Assembly (NCBI RefSeq): GCF_015140235.1
Contig: NZ_AP023321.1
Location: 1,416,501-1,480,500, forward strand
Length of the DNA stretch: 64,000 nt
Direction: 5' to 3'
Source: Solibaculum mannosilyticum
GTDB lineage: Bacteria > Bacillota > Clostridia > Oscillospirales > Acutalibacteraceae
Made by a program: the position numbers and the translations under genes. Below, piece by piece: positions 25,723-35,173 of this stretch (the stretch's first letter is position 1; each line of letters begins with the position of its first letter). The notes beneath the pieces were generated by a model. It did not search any database and was not told the origin of the DNA. It was given only the letters and a program-made list of their open reading frames with translations.

Positions 25723-28700
25723 TTATACGGTGCGTTTGCGGCGAATCAGCAAAGCTGTCAGCAACCCGGCCGCCGATACAAACAGGATAACTAAGACAAT
25801 CTGAGCAGTGGTTCCTTCGCCAGTGGAGGGGTTGTCGGCCCCCCCTGAACCGCCGGGTGTAGAGGGATCCACCGGTTTGGAGGGATCATCCGGATGGCTG
25901 GACTGAGTCTTTTCAATCACAAAGGTCACTTCCGACGGTGTAGCAGTCAGAACTCCTTGTTCATCACGGGCGATGATAACTTGGGCAGTTTCTTCTTCTC
26001 CCACCAGCTCATACCCTTCGGGTACGGCGACAGTGACGGTCTCCTCCCCTTCTTCGCCACAGAACAGCTCATATCCCAAATCACTGAGGGACGTGCCATC
26101 CTGTGTCTTAAATGTCACATCAACCTTGGCCATCTTTTCCACCTGAATGACAACTTCATCCACGGAGGCCTGCCATTGTCCATCAATGCATACGAGGGCG
26201 GTGGGATACAGCCAGTCCTCGTCCGGATGGGCGGGAACAAGCTGCTGATAACCGTAAGGCATGGGGATGTCTTCCCGGCTCACAGGTCCTACAGCATCAA
26301 AGTACAGTTTACCTCCGCCGGGTACGGCATTGCCTTCTCCGTCCTCATAACGGACGGTGTAAAAATACTGGGAAGGATCCACATCTGGCTGGACGGTAAA
26401 AGTCACCTGCGTGGGGTCGGCTACCAGATGTCCATTCTCGTCACGGGTAACTTCCAGAGCAAATGTGTCTTCTCCTGCAATTTTATATCCCTCTGGAGCC
26501 GTCACTTTCTGGAGACCTGCGCCTTCTTCCCCAAAATACAGTTCCTCTTCCCCCAGTACGGAACCGTCCTCTTGCTGGAAGGTAACGGTCACACTTGCCA
26601 TCTTTTCCACCATGATGTTGACCGTCTGCGGATAGACAAACCATCCGCCGGATCCGTAATAGAGCCCGGTAGGATACAGCCAACTCTCATCCGGATGGGC
26701 GGGGATAATCTCTTGATAACCGTAGGGAAGGGGGATACTCTCTCGGCTGATGGCACCGATGGTGTCAAAAGTTTGTTTTCCTCCCCCTTCTACTCGGTTG
26801 CCGTCCTGATCCCAATAGGATACTTCAAAGTAAAAACTTTGGGGATCAATGGTTGGTACAATAGAAAACACAACCGACGATACGTCGGCCACCAGCTGGC
26901 CATCCTTTTGAGTGACTGTCACCTGCACCTGATTCTGTTCTGGATTCTCCAGGACTACGGATGCTTGTTCCAGTACTTCTTGGTCAGCTGTGACGATATT
27001 CACGCCGGGGACAGCTGTAAATTCGTCCCAGAATATTTCTTTGCCTTTGTATTGGTAAGAAACCGGGATAGTAAGGCCCTCTGTCGTTGTGGCCTCGGTT
27101 TGGGCCGCTTCAGAGGCAAAGGAATTTTCAGTAGCCTTGATGCGTACCTCAATGGTATAATTCGTGTTCATCTCCAAGTTGGTCAGCGTATTGTCTTCCT
27201 GCCATTCTCCGTCGGGCAGGATGCGATACTCGCCGCCCTCTACAGGCTGCACAGTGATGGAGGTCGGAGCAACCGACTGCACCTTAGCTACAGGGGTATC
27301 TGGGCGGGAGTCAGGCACTTGGATACAAACTACCTTGGATTGGAAAGATGTATCGGTAGCATATTTGCGGATGTAAATGTCTTTACCCGGAGTAACAGGG
27401 ATTGATTCCCCACTCCCTTTTTCAGCGCCGATCATATCGGGATTGTCGGCTATTTCGTTCCAATCCCCATAGGTGGAAACGGTGCATTCATTTTCAAAAT
27501 CGATAGCCGATCCGACAGCCACCGGACGTTTGGGCACCAACTCTTCTAAGTTACCCGATCCATCCTTGGCTATGGCAGTCAAAACGACATCCTCCTGTCC
27601 CTCTTCCACTACATAAGGGGTGATAGAGGCACCATTTGTGATTACATTGCCCTCTCCATCTTGGAGCGTATAAAGAGTATCGTCATAAGAGACGGTCTCA
27701 TGGTAATAATCATAAACCAATATGCTGCGATATACATCAATGGTATATGTGGTGGAGGTCTTTCCTCCGGCCTGGGATGTTACCTCAATCGAAGTAATCT
27801 TTCCAGGTTCCAAGGCAATGGCATCCGACCATTCATCCGATGCCACTTCTACACCGTTTACTGTGAGAGTATCGCTGCCTCGCGGACGGATCCGCACTTC
27901 TTCACAGGCACTGTCGGTTGTCAGGCCAAAGGCGGTCTCATCCTCCGACACGTCCAGTTTGATGTGTTTTCCCTCTTCGTCCACATCCAGATCCAACAGC
28001 TGGGATACCGCTTGGGTATAGGTACGGGAAACTACATTTCCCTGTTTTCCATTCTTTTGACCCCAAGCCGAAACGGTGCAGGGACCTTCCAAAGTGATGG
28101 CTCCTGTATAAGGGGTGATCTCTCCGACTGTACCGTCGGATCCGGTAATCTGATAGTAGATCTCTCCTTCACCGGTCAACTCCAGTTTATCGCCGGATAT
28201 AACCGGTCCTTCCAGCAGCGAGAACTGAACATTACGGATGGCTTCTCCCTCGTCCGGAATGGGATTGGTAAAGGCTTTGACACAGGCATTGGTGGTGTAA
28301 ATATGGAAATCAGAGTAGTTGGCGCTTAGTTCAGTAATATCGTTCCAGGATTGGCCATCCAGGCTGTAGTAGCTTTCGCCGCCATCTCCCATATACTCCG
28401 GTTCTGATTTGCTGTAAGGCAAAGGGCAAATCTCAACCGGGATGGGATAGGCGTAATTGGGATTGGTCAACTTGACCACGACGCTAAAGGTCTCCCCTTT
28501 CTCTAAAGAGATCGCCTTATTCAATTCGATGGTGTGATAACCGGCATATTCCTCAGCTCCGGTATGGCCGCTGTATACCAGTTGTCCTGAGGTGGGATCC
28601 CCCTGCTGGACCCCGGTATAAACTGAAATCTCATAGCTGGTTCCGGCATCGGTGGTATAGAAGGACACCGCTTCCAATTGCTCGTCGCCCTCAGAGGTGA

Positions 28701-29835
28701 AGATATTGGACATATAACCGGTTCTGGATGCCTTTTCCTCATCAATAAAGGTGTCGGCAGACACTGAGATTCCCCATCCTAAGGTATCGTATTGGTAGTT
28801 ATTTTGATAGTTATCGGCTTCTTCCAGGCTATAATAATTGCCGTATTGCAAAGTTTGATCCTCATAGGAAAGCCAGAAATAACCGTCGTCGCCCCAACTG
28901 CTTCCCCAGCTGTTGCGGATCAGCCATGCGCCGTCTTCTTCAGGACGTTGGTCTTCGTTGAAATTTTCACGGGAAAAATTATCGTCCCAGCCTACAATGA
29001 GCACAGCATGGTCGATTGGCAAATAAGTATCGCTATACACGGCGTAGGTTTCTTCATTGTAGGCGTCCTCCGCAGACGATGAATAACTGATGGAAACCGC
29101 TCCGTAGTCCATCAGGATCTGTTTGATGGTTTGTATGCTCGGATAGGGTGTGTTGTCTTCCCCATATCCGTAAGAGCCGTTGGACATATAAAAGGCATCC
29201 TGGAGATGGTAATCGGCTTCCCATCTCAGACTTTCATCCACCTCGGTGGTATCATAGGGTACAGTCTCCGAATCTACAGGGCCTTTCCATGCCGCCAAGC
29301 TTCCCACTGCCTGGGGATCGTTTCCCCCCATGTCAAAGATGCTTGAACCGTTGTTTTGTCTTTGGAGCCATGTGTACTCCTCTTCTTCATCACCTGTGTA
29401 GTTAAACCAGGCCAGATGAATATTGGATAAGGAAATGTCCGGCATCTGTTCGATAAGACCGGATTCTGCCGATCCCAGGGTGGCAAATGTCCAGCATGTG
29501 CCATAGCTTCCCTGGTCCTTTACCGTTGGGGCACGTCCGTAGTCCCGAAGATCAAAAGACTGGGGCAGGAGGGCATTCCTCTGCATATTTTGCTGCTCAT
29601 AACTCTCCTCCAAATAAGATAAGTCCATGGTGGAGGGAGTACTGCTGCCTGTTCCGCCGTTTTCAATGTATTCTACATACTCTTGGCTTAGAGGCGCTAT
29701 TTGACCGTGGTTTGAGGTGCTTTCTCCTTCTTCCGATGGTACGGCTGATACAGTCGGTGTCAAAGACAGTAGCATACTGACTGCCAAGCACAGGCCTAAC
29801 AACCGTTTCCTTAAGGGGTGATTTGCGGGCTTCAT
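25723..29835 (-). CDS. Wall-anchored C1A (papain-type) cysteine peptidase with repeated beta domains
   Basis: This 1370-residue surface protease has a signal peptide (1-31), a papain-type domain (about 92-345) with C114 (in DQGSYGTCWTFA), H276 (in IDHAVLIVGWDD) and N308 (in LIRNSWGSSWG), a lectin-like domain (about 350-510), immunoglobulin-like beta segments, and repeated MucBP-like units (about 900-1300) with the recurring phrase PYGYQ-PAHPDE-WLYPT. The C-terminus has a Pro/Gly/Ser linker, NPSTG, a membrane helix and RRKR, an NPxTG-type sortase signal. The start at 29835 is chosen because AGAAAGGA is 8 bases before it. It is 31 bases after the clostripain-like gene, so probably in the same operon. 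Confidence 0.9.
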   Translation of the reverse strand: MKPANHPLRKRLLGLCLAVSMLLSLTPTVSAVPSEEGESTSNHGQIAPLSQEYVEYIENGGTGSSTPSTMDLSYLEESYEQQNMQRNALLPQSFDLRDYGRAPTVKDQGSYGTCWTFATLGSAESGLIEQMPDISLSNIHLAWFNYTGDEEEEYTWLQRQNNGSSIFDMGGNDPQAVGSLAAWKGPVDSETVPYDTTEVDESLRWEADYHLQDAFYMSNGSYGYGEDNTPYPSIQTIKQILMDYGAVSISYSSSAEDAYNEETYAVYSDTYLPIDHAVLIVGWDDNFSRENFNEDQRPEEDGAWLIRNSWGSSWGDDGYFWLSYEDQTLQYGNYYSLEEADNYQNNYQYDTLGWGISVSADTFIDEEKASRTGYMSNIFTSEGDEQLEAVSFYTTDAGTSYEISVYTGVQQGDPTSGQLVYSGHTGAEEYAGYHTIELNKAISLEKGETFSVVVKLTNPNYAYPIPVEICPLPYSKSEPEYMGDGGESYYSLDGQSWNDITELSANYSDFHIYTTNACVKAFTNPIPDEGEAIRNVQFSLLEGPVISGDKLELTGEGEIYYQITGSDGTVGEITPYTGAITLEGPCTVSAWGQKNGKQGNVVSRTYTQAVSQLLDLDVDEEGKHIKLDVSEDETAFGLTTDSACEEVRIRPRGSDTLTVNGVEVASDEWSDAIALEPGKITSIEVTSQAGGKTSTTYTIDVYRSILVYDYYHETVSYDDTLYTLQDGEGNVITNGASITPYVVEEGQEDVVLTAIAKDGSGNLEELVPKRPVAVGSAIDFENECTVSTYGDWNEIADNPDMIGAEKGSGESIPVTPGKDIYIRKYATDTSFQSKVVCIQVPDSRPDTPVAKVQSVAPTSITVQPVEGGEYRILPDGEWQEDNTLTNLEMNTNYTIEVRIKATENSFASEAAQTEATTTEGLTIPVSYQYKGKEIFWDEFTAVPGVNIVTADQEVLEQASVVLENPEQNQVQVTVTQKDGQLVADVSSVVFSIVPTIDPQSFYFEVSYWDQDGNRVEGGGKQTFDTIGAISRESIPLPYGYQEIIPAHPDESWLYPTGLYYGSGGWFVYPQTVNIMVEKMASVTVTFQQEDGSVLGEEELYFGEEGAGLQKVTAPEGYKIAGEDTFALEVTRDENGHLVADPTQVTFTVQPDVDPSQYFYTVRYEDGEGNAVPGGGKLYFDAVGPVSREDIPMPYGYQQLVPAHPDEDWLYPTALVCIDGQWQASVDEVVIQVEKMAKVDVTFKTQDGTSLSDLGYELFCGEEGEETVTVAVPEGYELVGEEETAQVIIARDEQGVLTATPSEVTFVIEKTQSSHPDDPSKPVDPSTPGGSGGADNPSTGEGTTAQIVLVILFVSAAGLLTALLIRRKRTV

Positions 29836-29866
29836 ACATATCATCCTTTCTGCTTTTAGGTTTTAT

Positions 29867-31888
29867 CTATTCTAAAAGGGTGTCGGTAGTCTCCATAACG
29901 GATTCCGCCTCAGCCGCGTATTGTCCTTCTTCCACAGGATTTTGCTCCAACTCCTGCGGCGTCTTAATCATATGCATCTTGGCAAGATAGGAGGTATGCC
30001 TGCCTCCAAAGATATCGGTTACTACCATTTGATAAGCATAGTCCTGTTTTTCCAGAGGTTCCTCGGTAATGGTATACTCTCCTCCCGGCACTTGCTGGAG
30101 ACACCTCTCCTCTTCGGAATAAAAAACATCCCCGTCTTCGGTGACCTCCACGGTCTGGCGATAGGTGAGGGTCTGGATATCGTCGGTGGGGCGGAGTTCT
30201 GTAATGCCTTTATCCGACATACCGGTTACAGGATCAATGCCGTTCCATGCTCCCAGGATTTTATACGTCCCACCCTCTTCCGTAGTTTGATCCCACAAAA
30301 AGGCAAACCGCAGATTGGTCGGCTTCCCATTTAACACTATGGGAGCGGTGAAAATAGTGTATTCTTCGTTGTCCTCCACCATGGTGGCGTATAGTTTGCA
30401 TCCATTTAAGGTGACCCACACCCCTCGGAAATTGCTGTGTATGGTAAGATTTTTTTCCCCTACCATGTCGTTGTCCTCTCCCAGCAAGGTGGCTGTCAAC
30501 ATCGTACTTCCGTCCTTTTGCTCCACCTCATACTCCATCAGTCCATAGGACACCGACAAAATATAGTTCTGCGACGATGATGCCAACTGGATTTGAAATG
30601 AACCGTCCTCCCGGATACTCCCGCGGTCTGTGAACTGGATGGGATCTTCTGGAATATCGGTATACGCCTGTTCCAAATAGCGGCGGTAGTCCTCGGAAGG
30701 GCAGACTTCCTCACAGTACCGTTTTCGCTGATCTTCATCCGGATAGGACGGATAGTAGAACGAAAGCCCTTGGGATCTGTCCTTCTGTGCCCCAGTAACT
30801 TGGTACACTACCGCCTTATCCAGCGCTTCCAGAACCGACTGGGCTGTGCTGAGATTTCCTGCGTTATCGGCAAAATGCCCCAGATCGATGAGGTTGCTAT
30901 ACCCCTCACCTCCAGATGTTCCTCCGAACTTCTGGGCATTGTAGGCACTGCGGGCTATGGCTTGGATTCCCATAGGTTCTATGCTGTCTTGATACATCTC
31001 GCCAGCCATTTCGTCAAAAGCAGTCTGTAATTCGTCCATCGACTCCAAATCAATGACCGACAAGGTAGCGGTATCCTCTTGTCCCTTCTCCCGGCACTTT
31101 TCATAGTAACCATCGCATATTGCTTTCCCAATTTCTCGTCCAGAAGAGGATTGGTCTGCCATTGCGGCAAGCAGAACATCATAGTCCCATCCTCCGGATG
31201 GTTCAATTTCCTCCGATGCCACCATAAATCTGGCGTAGGGTGACAGCATATGAGCCGTCTCATAATTGGCCATGAGACAGGCATCCAAACCGAAAAACTC
31301 AAATTTATCGGTCATGGTCTGGGACACGTCCTCCAGTGCCAGTTCTATTTCGGCAAGGGTCAAGGAATCAAAATCAAAGTTTTGGTCATTTGCCACACCG
31401 TCAATGCTGCCGCTTCCGTGATCCCACAGGATAACACACATCTTTTCCGCCGGATAATGTTCCACCCCATATTGCAGAAAATCCCGCAGCGTACCGCCAT
31501 CACCCATACTGGCTTGGGGCAGCGTCTCCAGAAGGGTCAGCCGCCCATCCTCAACCAAATAGCGGTTTAAACAGTCCGATGGGATATCATGGGACCTCCA
31601 CTTCTCAGCTCCTCCGGTTTGTACTACCACTTGAACGTTCTCTGGAAGATCGGCTTTCAAAATCTCATCCAAGTTTTTGCCGGCAGCCCCTTGCTTCGTC
31701 TCCAGATCCGATCCGCATAGGTAGAGAAAAAGACTATAAGTCCCTTTGTCCCCCATTGGGACGGCGTTGACCAGCTGGGCCTCTTCTTGCTTCTGTCTTA
31801 TACATCCTCCGAGAACCACCCCTACCAGTGCAATCGCTATCCCCAACGCAAGAAACCTTTTGATCAATGCACAGGATCCCCCTATCAT
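29867..31888 (-). CDS. Clostripain-family (C11) cysteine peptidase, predicted lipoprotein
   Basis: This 673-residue protein has a lipoprotein signal with VVLGGC (acylated C29). The C11 peptidase domain covers about residues 50-400: the catalytic His is H157 in LWDHGSGS and the catalytic Cys is C204 in FGLDACLMANYE. Clostripain-type enzymes cut after Arg or Lys. The C-terminal 250 residues are beta-rich and not recognised. The ATG overlaps the stop of the preceding lipoprotein gene (ATGA), indicating coupling; an internal TTG at 31867 after GGGGG could be an alternative start that gives a more typical signal peptide. Two secreted cysteine proteases side by side suggest a surface proteolysis operon. 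Confidence 0.88.
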   Translation of the reverse strand: MIGGSCALIKRFLALGIAIALVGVVLGGCIRQKQEEAQLVNAVPMGDKGTYSLFLYLCGSDLETKQGAAGKNLDEILKADLPENVQVVVQTGGAEKWRSHDIPSDCLNRYLVEDGRLTLLETLPQASMGDGGTLRDFLQYGVEHYPAEKMCVILWDHGSGSIDGVANDQNFDFDSLTLAEIELALEDVSQTMTDKFEFFGLDACLMANYETAHMLSPYARFMVASEEIEPSGGWDYDVLLAAMADQSSSGREIGKAICDGYYEKCREKGQEDTATLSVIDLESMDELQTAFDEMAGEMYQDSIEPMGIQAIARSAYNAQKFGGTSGGEGYSNLIDLGHFADNAGNLSTAQSVLEALDKAVVYQVTGAQKDRSQGLSFYYPSYPDEDQRKRYCEEVCPSEDYRRYLEQAYTDIPEDPIQFTDRGSIREDGSFQIQLASSSQNYILSVSYGLMEYEVEQKDGSTMLTATLLGEDNDMVGEKNLTIHSNFRGVWVTLNGCKLYATMVEDNEEYTIFTAPIVLNGKPTNLRFAFLWDQTTEEGGTYKILGAWNGIDPVTGMSDKGITELRPTDDIQTLTYRQTVEVTEDGDVFYSEEERCLQQVPGGEYTITEEPLEKQDYAYQMVVTDIFGGRHTSYLAKMHMIKTPQELEQNPVEEGQYAAEAESVMETTDTLLE

Positions 31889-34677
31889 TCGTACCGGAAT
31901 GAGTACACTGGGTACTCTTTGACCTTGGACTTAAACAAATTCCATGTATGGTCGTAGGCTTTGTACTTCTCCTGTTTGGGATTGGCGGTATCCAACGACA
32001 CCACTTGGGAATAGTCCCGGGTATAGCCTGTGAAAAAGCTGTCGTCGTCCTCCCGCCAGATACGCAACGTCAAGCTCTGGGTTACGCCTTTCTCAATGGG
32101 GGTTCTTACACCTGAACCCGAATCCTGCTTTTCAGCAATGATGAATCCCGCTCCTTCCAACTCCTGGCGTACGGTCTTGCCGTCGAGACGCCGGATAAAA
32201 TCATCAATTTGCGTATTGGTCAAAGCACCGTACCATTCGCTCCGCTCCCAGTTGAGTGCAATGCATACCAATTCCTTTTCCACCCATTTCCCCGGAATAT
32301 GGAAGTAAATGTATTTATCATCTTTGATTGTGGGATAATCGCTGTTATTATCCATATACTGTCCTAGTTTTTCCAAAGCTCCCATGATATCGCTGCAGTC
32401 CCGGTCGGGGTACATCGACTTAACTACCGACAGTGTAGTGATGAGTGCTGTCTGCATTACACCATTGATATAAGACCGGTATTTCTCTTTGGGGATACAG
32501 CTTTGGGTGGAAAAATTATACTGATAATCTTTCGTCAGGTCATAGGCTCCCAACAGATCCTGTGCCACAATGTCATTACTCAGATTTTTGAAAATGACGT
32601 CGATGCTCTCCTTACTGTATTCATTCTTGCTGACTTGGATGGTAGCTTCGGCGATCCTCTCCATGAGTTGGTCATAGGTGCTCTCGTATCCTGTCCACCG
32701 TTTGATGGTATTGGCATCGGTGGTATTAACCGTCTTGGTATCTTGGTAGGCATTGTAAAACTCCTCGGGAATTTCGTACTGCTCACCGTTGATGGTCAAA
32801 GTATAAGCGTCCCTCATTTGTCCGTCCATGCCCAGAACTCTGGTTTGTTGGGCCGTCTTTAACACACTGTTGAGCGATGAGTTGATCGACCGGTAAAACG
32901 ATTCTGTTGTTTCATAGAGACTGTTGAGACGAGAATTAAAGCTATCTACTTTATTGGCGGCATTGATATAGTCCATCTTGCCGTTTAAAGCGCTGATCTT
33001 ATTGGAGATCTCATCCACCTTCTGGTTGAGTTCGGTTACCAGGTTCAGGATTCTCAATTCATTTGCCCCGGGAGATTCCACAATCCCCATCCATTGGCCA
33101 ATGGTACTCCCGATATCTTTAAGGCTGGAGATGCCTCCCCATATGGTAATGCCGTTGGCCAATGAGCTGCCTACTGTACCAGTGAGGAAATCCCCGATGG
33201 AAGTGATGACACTGCTTCCAGTTGTTTTGCCTAAAGTCTCTTGGGAGAAACCTCGTTCTATGGTAATCTCCTCGGAAGGAGTTCCCCACAGGTTCTCCAT
33301 ACATCCGGCGGCAAAGGTAACGGTCCCTGTCAGATCCAAACCCTCTAGATCTCCTGACGCCGGTAGGGTTACTAACATTTGGTCGTACATCTGATCGCCG
33401 TCGGTGGCAAAAGAGATCTGGGCTCCGGTTAAATCTCCACCTACAGTGACGGCGTCTGCAAGGGTCCCTGTAAAACTGCCGTTTTGCACCCTAATGTCCA
33501 GGGTCAAAATTATTTTCCCGTCCTGCTCTTCCACATAGTCAAACACCACTTTGGGCTGGGCTTGCGAGGCATACACCACTGCGGTTATCTCTTCTCCGCA
33601 AGAAACTGCTTCGGCTTCCAATGTAATCTCTCCACCGTCCAGCAGGGAAGCTGCTTCGTCAATATCAGCTGCTGGTACATCCAAGGTGAGCACGCCTTGA
33701 GTATCGCTCGTTTTTTCAAACGCTTTTACCGTTATTCCTTCCTGTCCAGCAAAGGCAAAACTGTCTTCCCTTATTTCACTGTTGAATGTGGCATCTAGTA
33801 AATGGATCGGTAAAACGGCAAAACCATTTTCATATGTAAGGCCTGAGATATCGCACATCAGGCTGGGAGTTTTGACGGGAATGTCGCATAGGACGTCGTT
33901 AATCCCATCTTTCACCGCCTCTTTGGCCACACGAATGCTTCCAGACGAATAATTTCCTTGGGAATTGATCGTTCCAGACAAAGAGATCTCCAAACTGCCT
34001 CCTTTGTCCTGTATCCCTACGACCGTCATCCCCTCAAAGGCTTCCCCTAAGGTAATATCGTCGACTGTGACGCTATCCTGAAAAAAGCCGTTTTCTAAGG
34101 TGAGAGTCGTGTTAAAATTCCGGCTGCTGGATAACACTTCCTCTACATCAGACTGGGCTATTACGCTGGGATACTGTATTTCTCCATAGGCTGCCATGGG
34201 TTTGCCATTTTCTACCCGTTTCTTATCCACTAGGATGGTATATCCATCCGGCACGGCTTCCTTTGCAGTGGAATCGGTAAAGGAGATCTCCAGCGTCTTG
34301 GAATCGGACTGGGTTATCTGATCCACTTGGGCCGTTACAGTAGACCGGTATTTTTCAGGGATTTCTACCATCTCTTCTCCGTTTTCATCCGTGACGGTTG
34401 GTAGAGAATCCATCTCCTCATAAAGCCGCTCGTCAATCTTCTGATATTGAACGGTGACATCTTTGACTTCTATGCCGTCCAAAAACTGGGTACCCTCCAA
34501 TGTGACAGTGGTTGTAAACTGTCCTTCGCTGTTGTATACAATGGGGGAACTCACCGATCCTTCTGTATAGTCCTCTTCAGAAATGGATTCTTTTTTACAT
34601 CCGGCGATGACTCCTGTCAACAAACATAGACATAACCCTAAACTTATAAACCGCATCACAATTCTTTTTTTCTTCAT
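31885..34677 (-). CDS. Large lipoprotein of unknown function
   Basis: This 930-residue protein has a lipoprotein signal (GVIAGC, lipid-bearing C27). Residues about 30-480 form several related beta-rich segments, each around phrases like TTVTLE-G-F-D-VTVDDIT and L-I-LSGT, which look like diverged tandem immunoglobulin-like repeats. Residues about 500-560 are Gly/Ile-rich and moderately hydrophobic. A coiled coil follows (LNQKVDEISNKISALNGKMD, near 555-575), then an alpha-helical C-terminal part. I recognise no family. It is 26 bases after the degenerate receiver gene and overlaps the clostripain-like gene by 4 bases. Confidence 0.75.
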   Translation of the reverse strand: MKKKRIVMRFISLGLCLCLLTGVIAGCKKESISEEDYTEGSVSSPIVYNSEGQFTTTVTLEGTQFLDGIEVKDVTVQYQKIDERLYEEMDSLPTVTDENGEEMVEIPEKYRSTVTAQVDQITQSDSKTLEISFTDSTAKEAVPDGYTILVDKKRVENGKPMAAYGEIQYPSVIAQSDVEEVLSSSRNFNTTLTLENGFFQDSVTVDDITLGEAFEGMTVVGIQDKGGSLEISLSGTINSQGNYSSGSIRVAKEAVKDGINDVLCDIPVKTPSLMCDISGLTYENGFAVLPIHLLDATFNSEIREDSFAFAGQEGITVKAFEKTSDTQGVLTLDVPAADIDEAASLLDGGEITLEAEAVSCGEEITAVVYASQAQPKVVFDYVEEQDGKIILTLDIRVQNGSFTGTLADAVTVGGDLTGAQISFATDGDQMYDQMLVTLPASGDLEGLDLTGTVTFAAGCMENLWGTPSEEITIERGFSQETLGKTTGSSVITSIGDFLTGTVGSSLANGITIWGGISSLKDIGSTIGQWMGIVESPGANELRILNLVTELNQKVDEISNKISALNGKMDYINAANKVDSFNSRLNSLYETTESFYRSINSSLNSVLKTAQQTRVLGMDGQMRDAYTLTINGEQYEIPEEFYNAYQDTKTVNTTDANTIKRWTGYESTYDQLMERIAEATIQVSKNEYSKESIDVIFKNLSNDIVAQDLLGAYDLTKDYQYNFSTQSCIPKEKYRSYINGVMQTALITTLSVVKSMYPDRDCSDIMGALEKLGQYMDNNSDYPTIKDDKYIYFHIPGKWVEKELVCIALNWERSEWYGALTNTQIDDFIRRLDGKTVRQELEGAGFIIAEKQDSGSGVRTPIEKGVTQSLTLRIWREDDDSFFTGYTRDYSQVVSLDTANPKQEKYKAYDHTWNLFKSKVKEYPVYSFRYE

Positions 34678-34703
34678 TTTAACTGTCTCCTTTTTGTCCT
34701 ACG

Positions 34704-35042
34704 TCAATCCGCCTCTCTGATTGCCGCCTTGGTGAGAGGAAGGCAGTGAAATCCGCTGATTCCTTCTTTTTCTGCTCTCTTTTGGTACTGTGTGGAATTG
34801 TCTAAAAGATACACCTTTATATCAGGATGCACTCGGCGGAGTAGCCTCGCAATGTCAAACCCTGTTAAATGGGGAAGTATCACCGCTGAATACACCACGT
34901 CTATTTGATGATTAAAGCCATATTGTACCGCTTCCATTCCATCGTCAAAGGGGTGAATCTGTGCCTTCGGATAGGCCGATCCGATGATAGATGCTATAGC
35001 TGCCAATTCTGTTTGGCTGCTTTCTACTACTAAAATCGTCAT
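34704..35042 (-). CDS. Degenerate CheY-like receiver domain protein
   Basis: This 112-residue protein is a lone receiver-like domain (TILVVESSQTELAAI, then DVVYSAVILPHLTGFDIARLLRR). The phospho-acceptor Asp is replaced by Ala (in YSAVILP, where active receivers have a D), the acidic pair is ES, and the conserved Lys is not in place. It should therefore not be phosphorylated in the usual way and may work by protein contact. The ATG at 35042 is chosen by homology and the GGAGGAGG site upstream; the longer frame starts in the leader. It leads the lipoprotein-protease operon. Confidence 0.75.
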   Translation of the reverse strand: MTILVVESSQTELAAIASIIGSAYPKAQIHPFDDGMEAVQYGFNHQIDVVYSAVILPHLTGFDIARLLRRVHPDIKVYLLDNSTQYQKRAEKEGISGFHCLPLTKAAIREAD

Positions 35043-35109
35043 ACGAAAGTGTCCTCCTCCCCCGCTTTCTACTTTTATGATAATTCCTCTACCGAAGCAA
35101 AACCGCAAC

Positions 35110-35142
35110 AAAAAAGGCTGATTTTTAAAAATCAGCCTTTTT
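35110..35142 (-). terminator. Terminator after the LytS-type kinase/regulator pair
   Basis: AAAAAAGGCTGAT pairs with ATCAGCCTTTTT around TTTTAAAA. It separates the kinase/regulator operon from the degenerate receiver gene. Confidence 0.85.
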
Positions 35143-35173
35143 ACATTATTATCCTTATGATAAGTTCATCGTC

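Noticed and set aside
25894-27405. 503-residue open frame on the plus strand
   Set aside because: It lies opposite the papain-type protease gene and has the composition of a reverse reading; the minus frame has intact domains.
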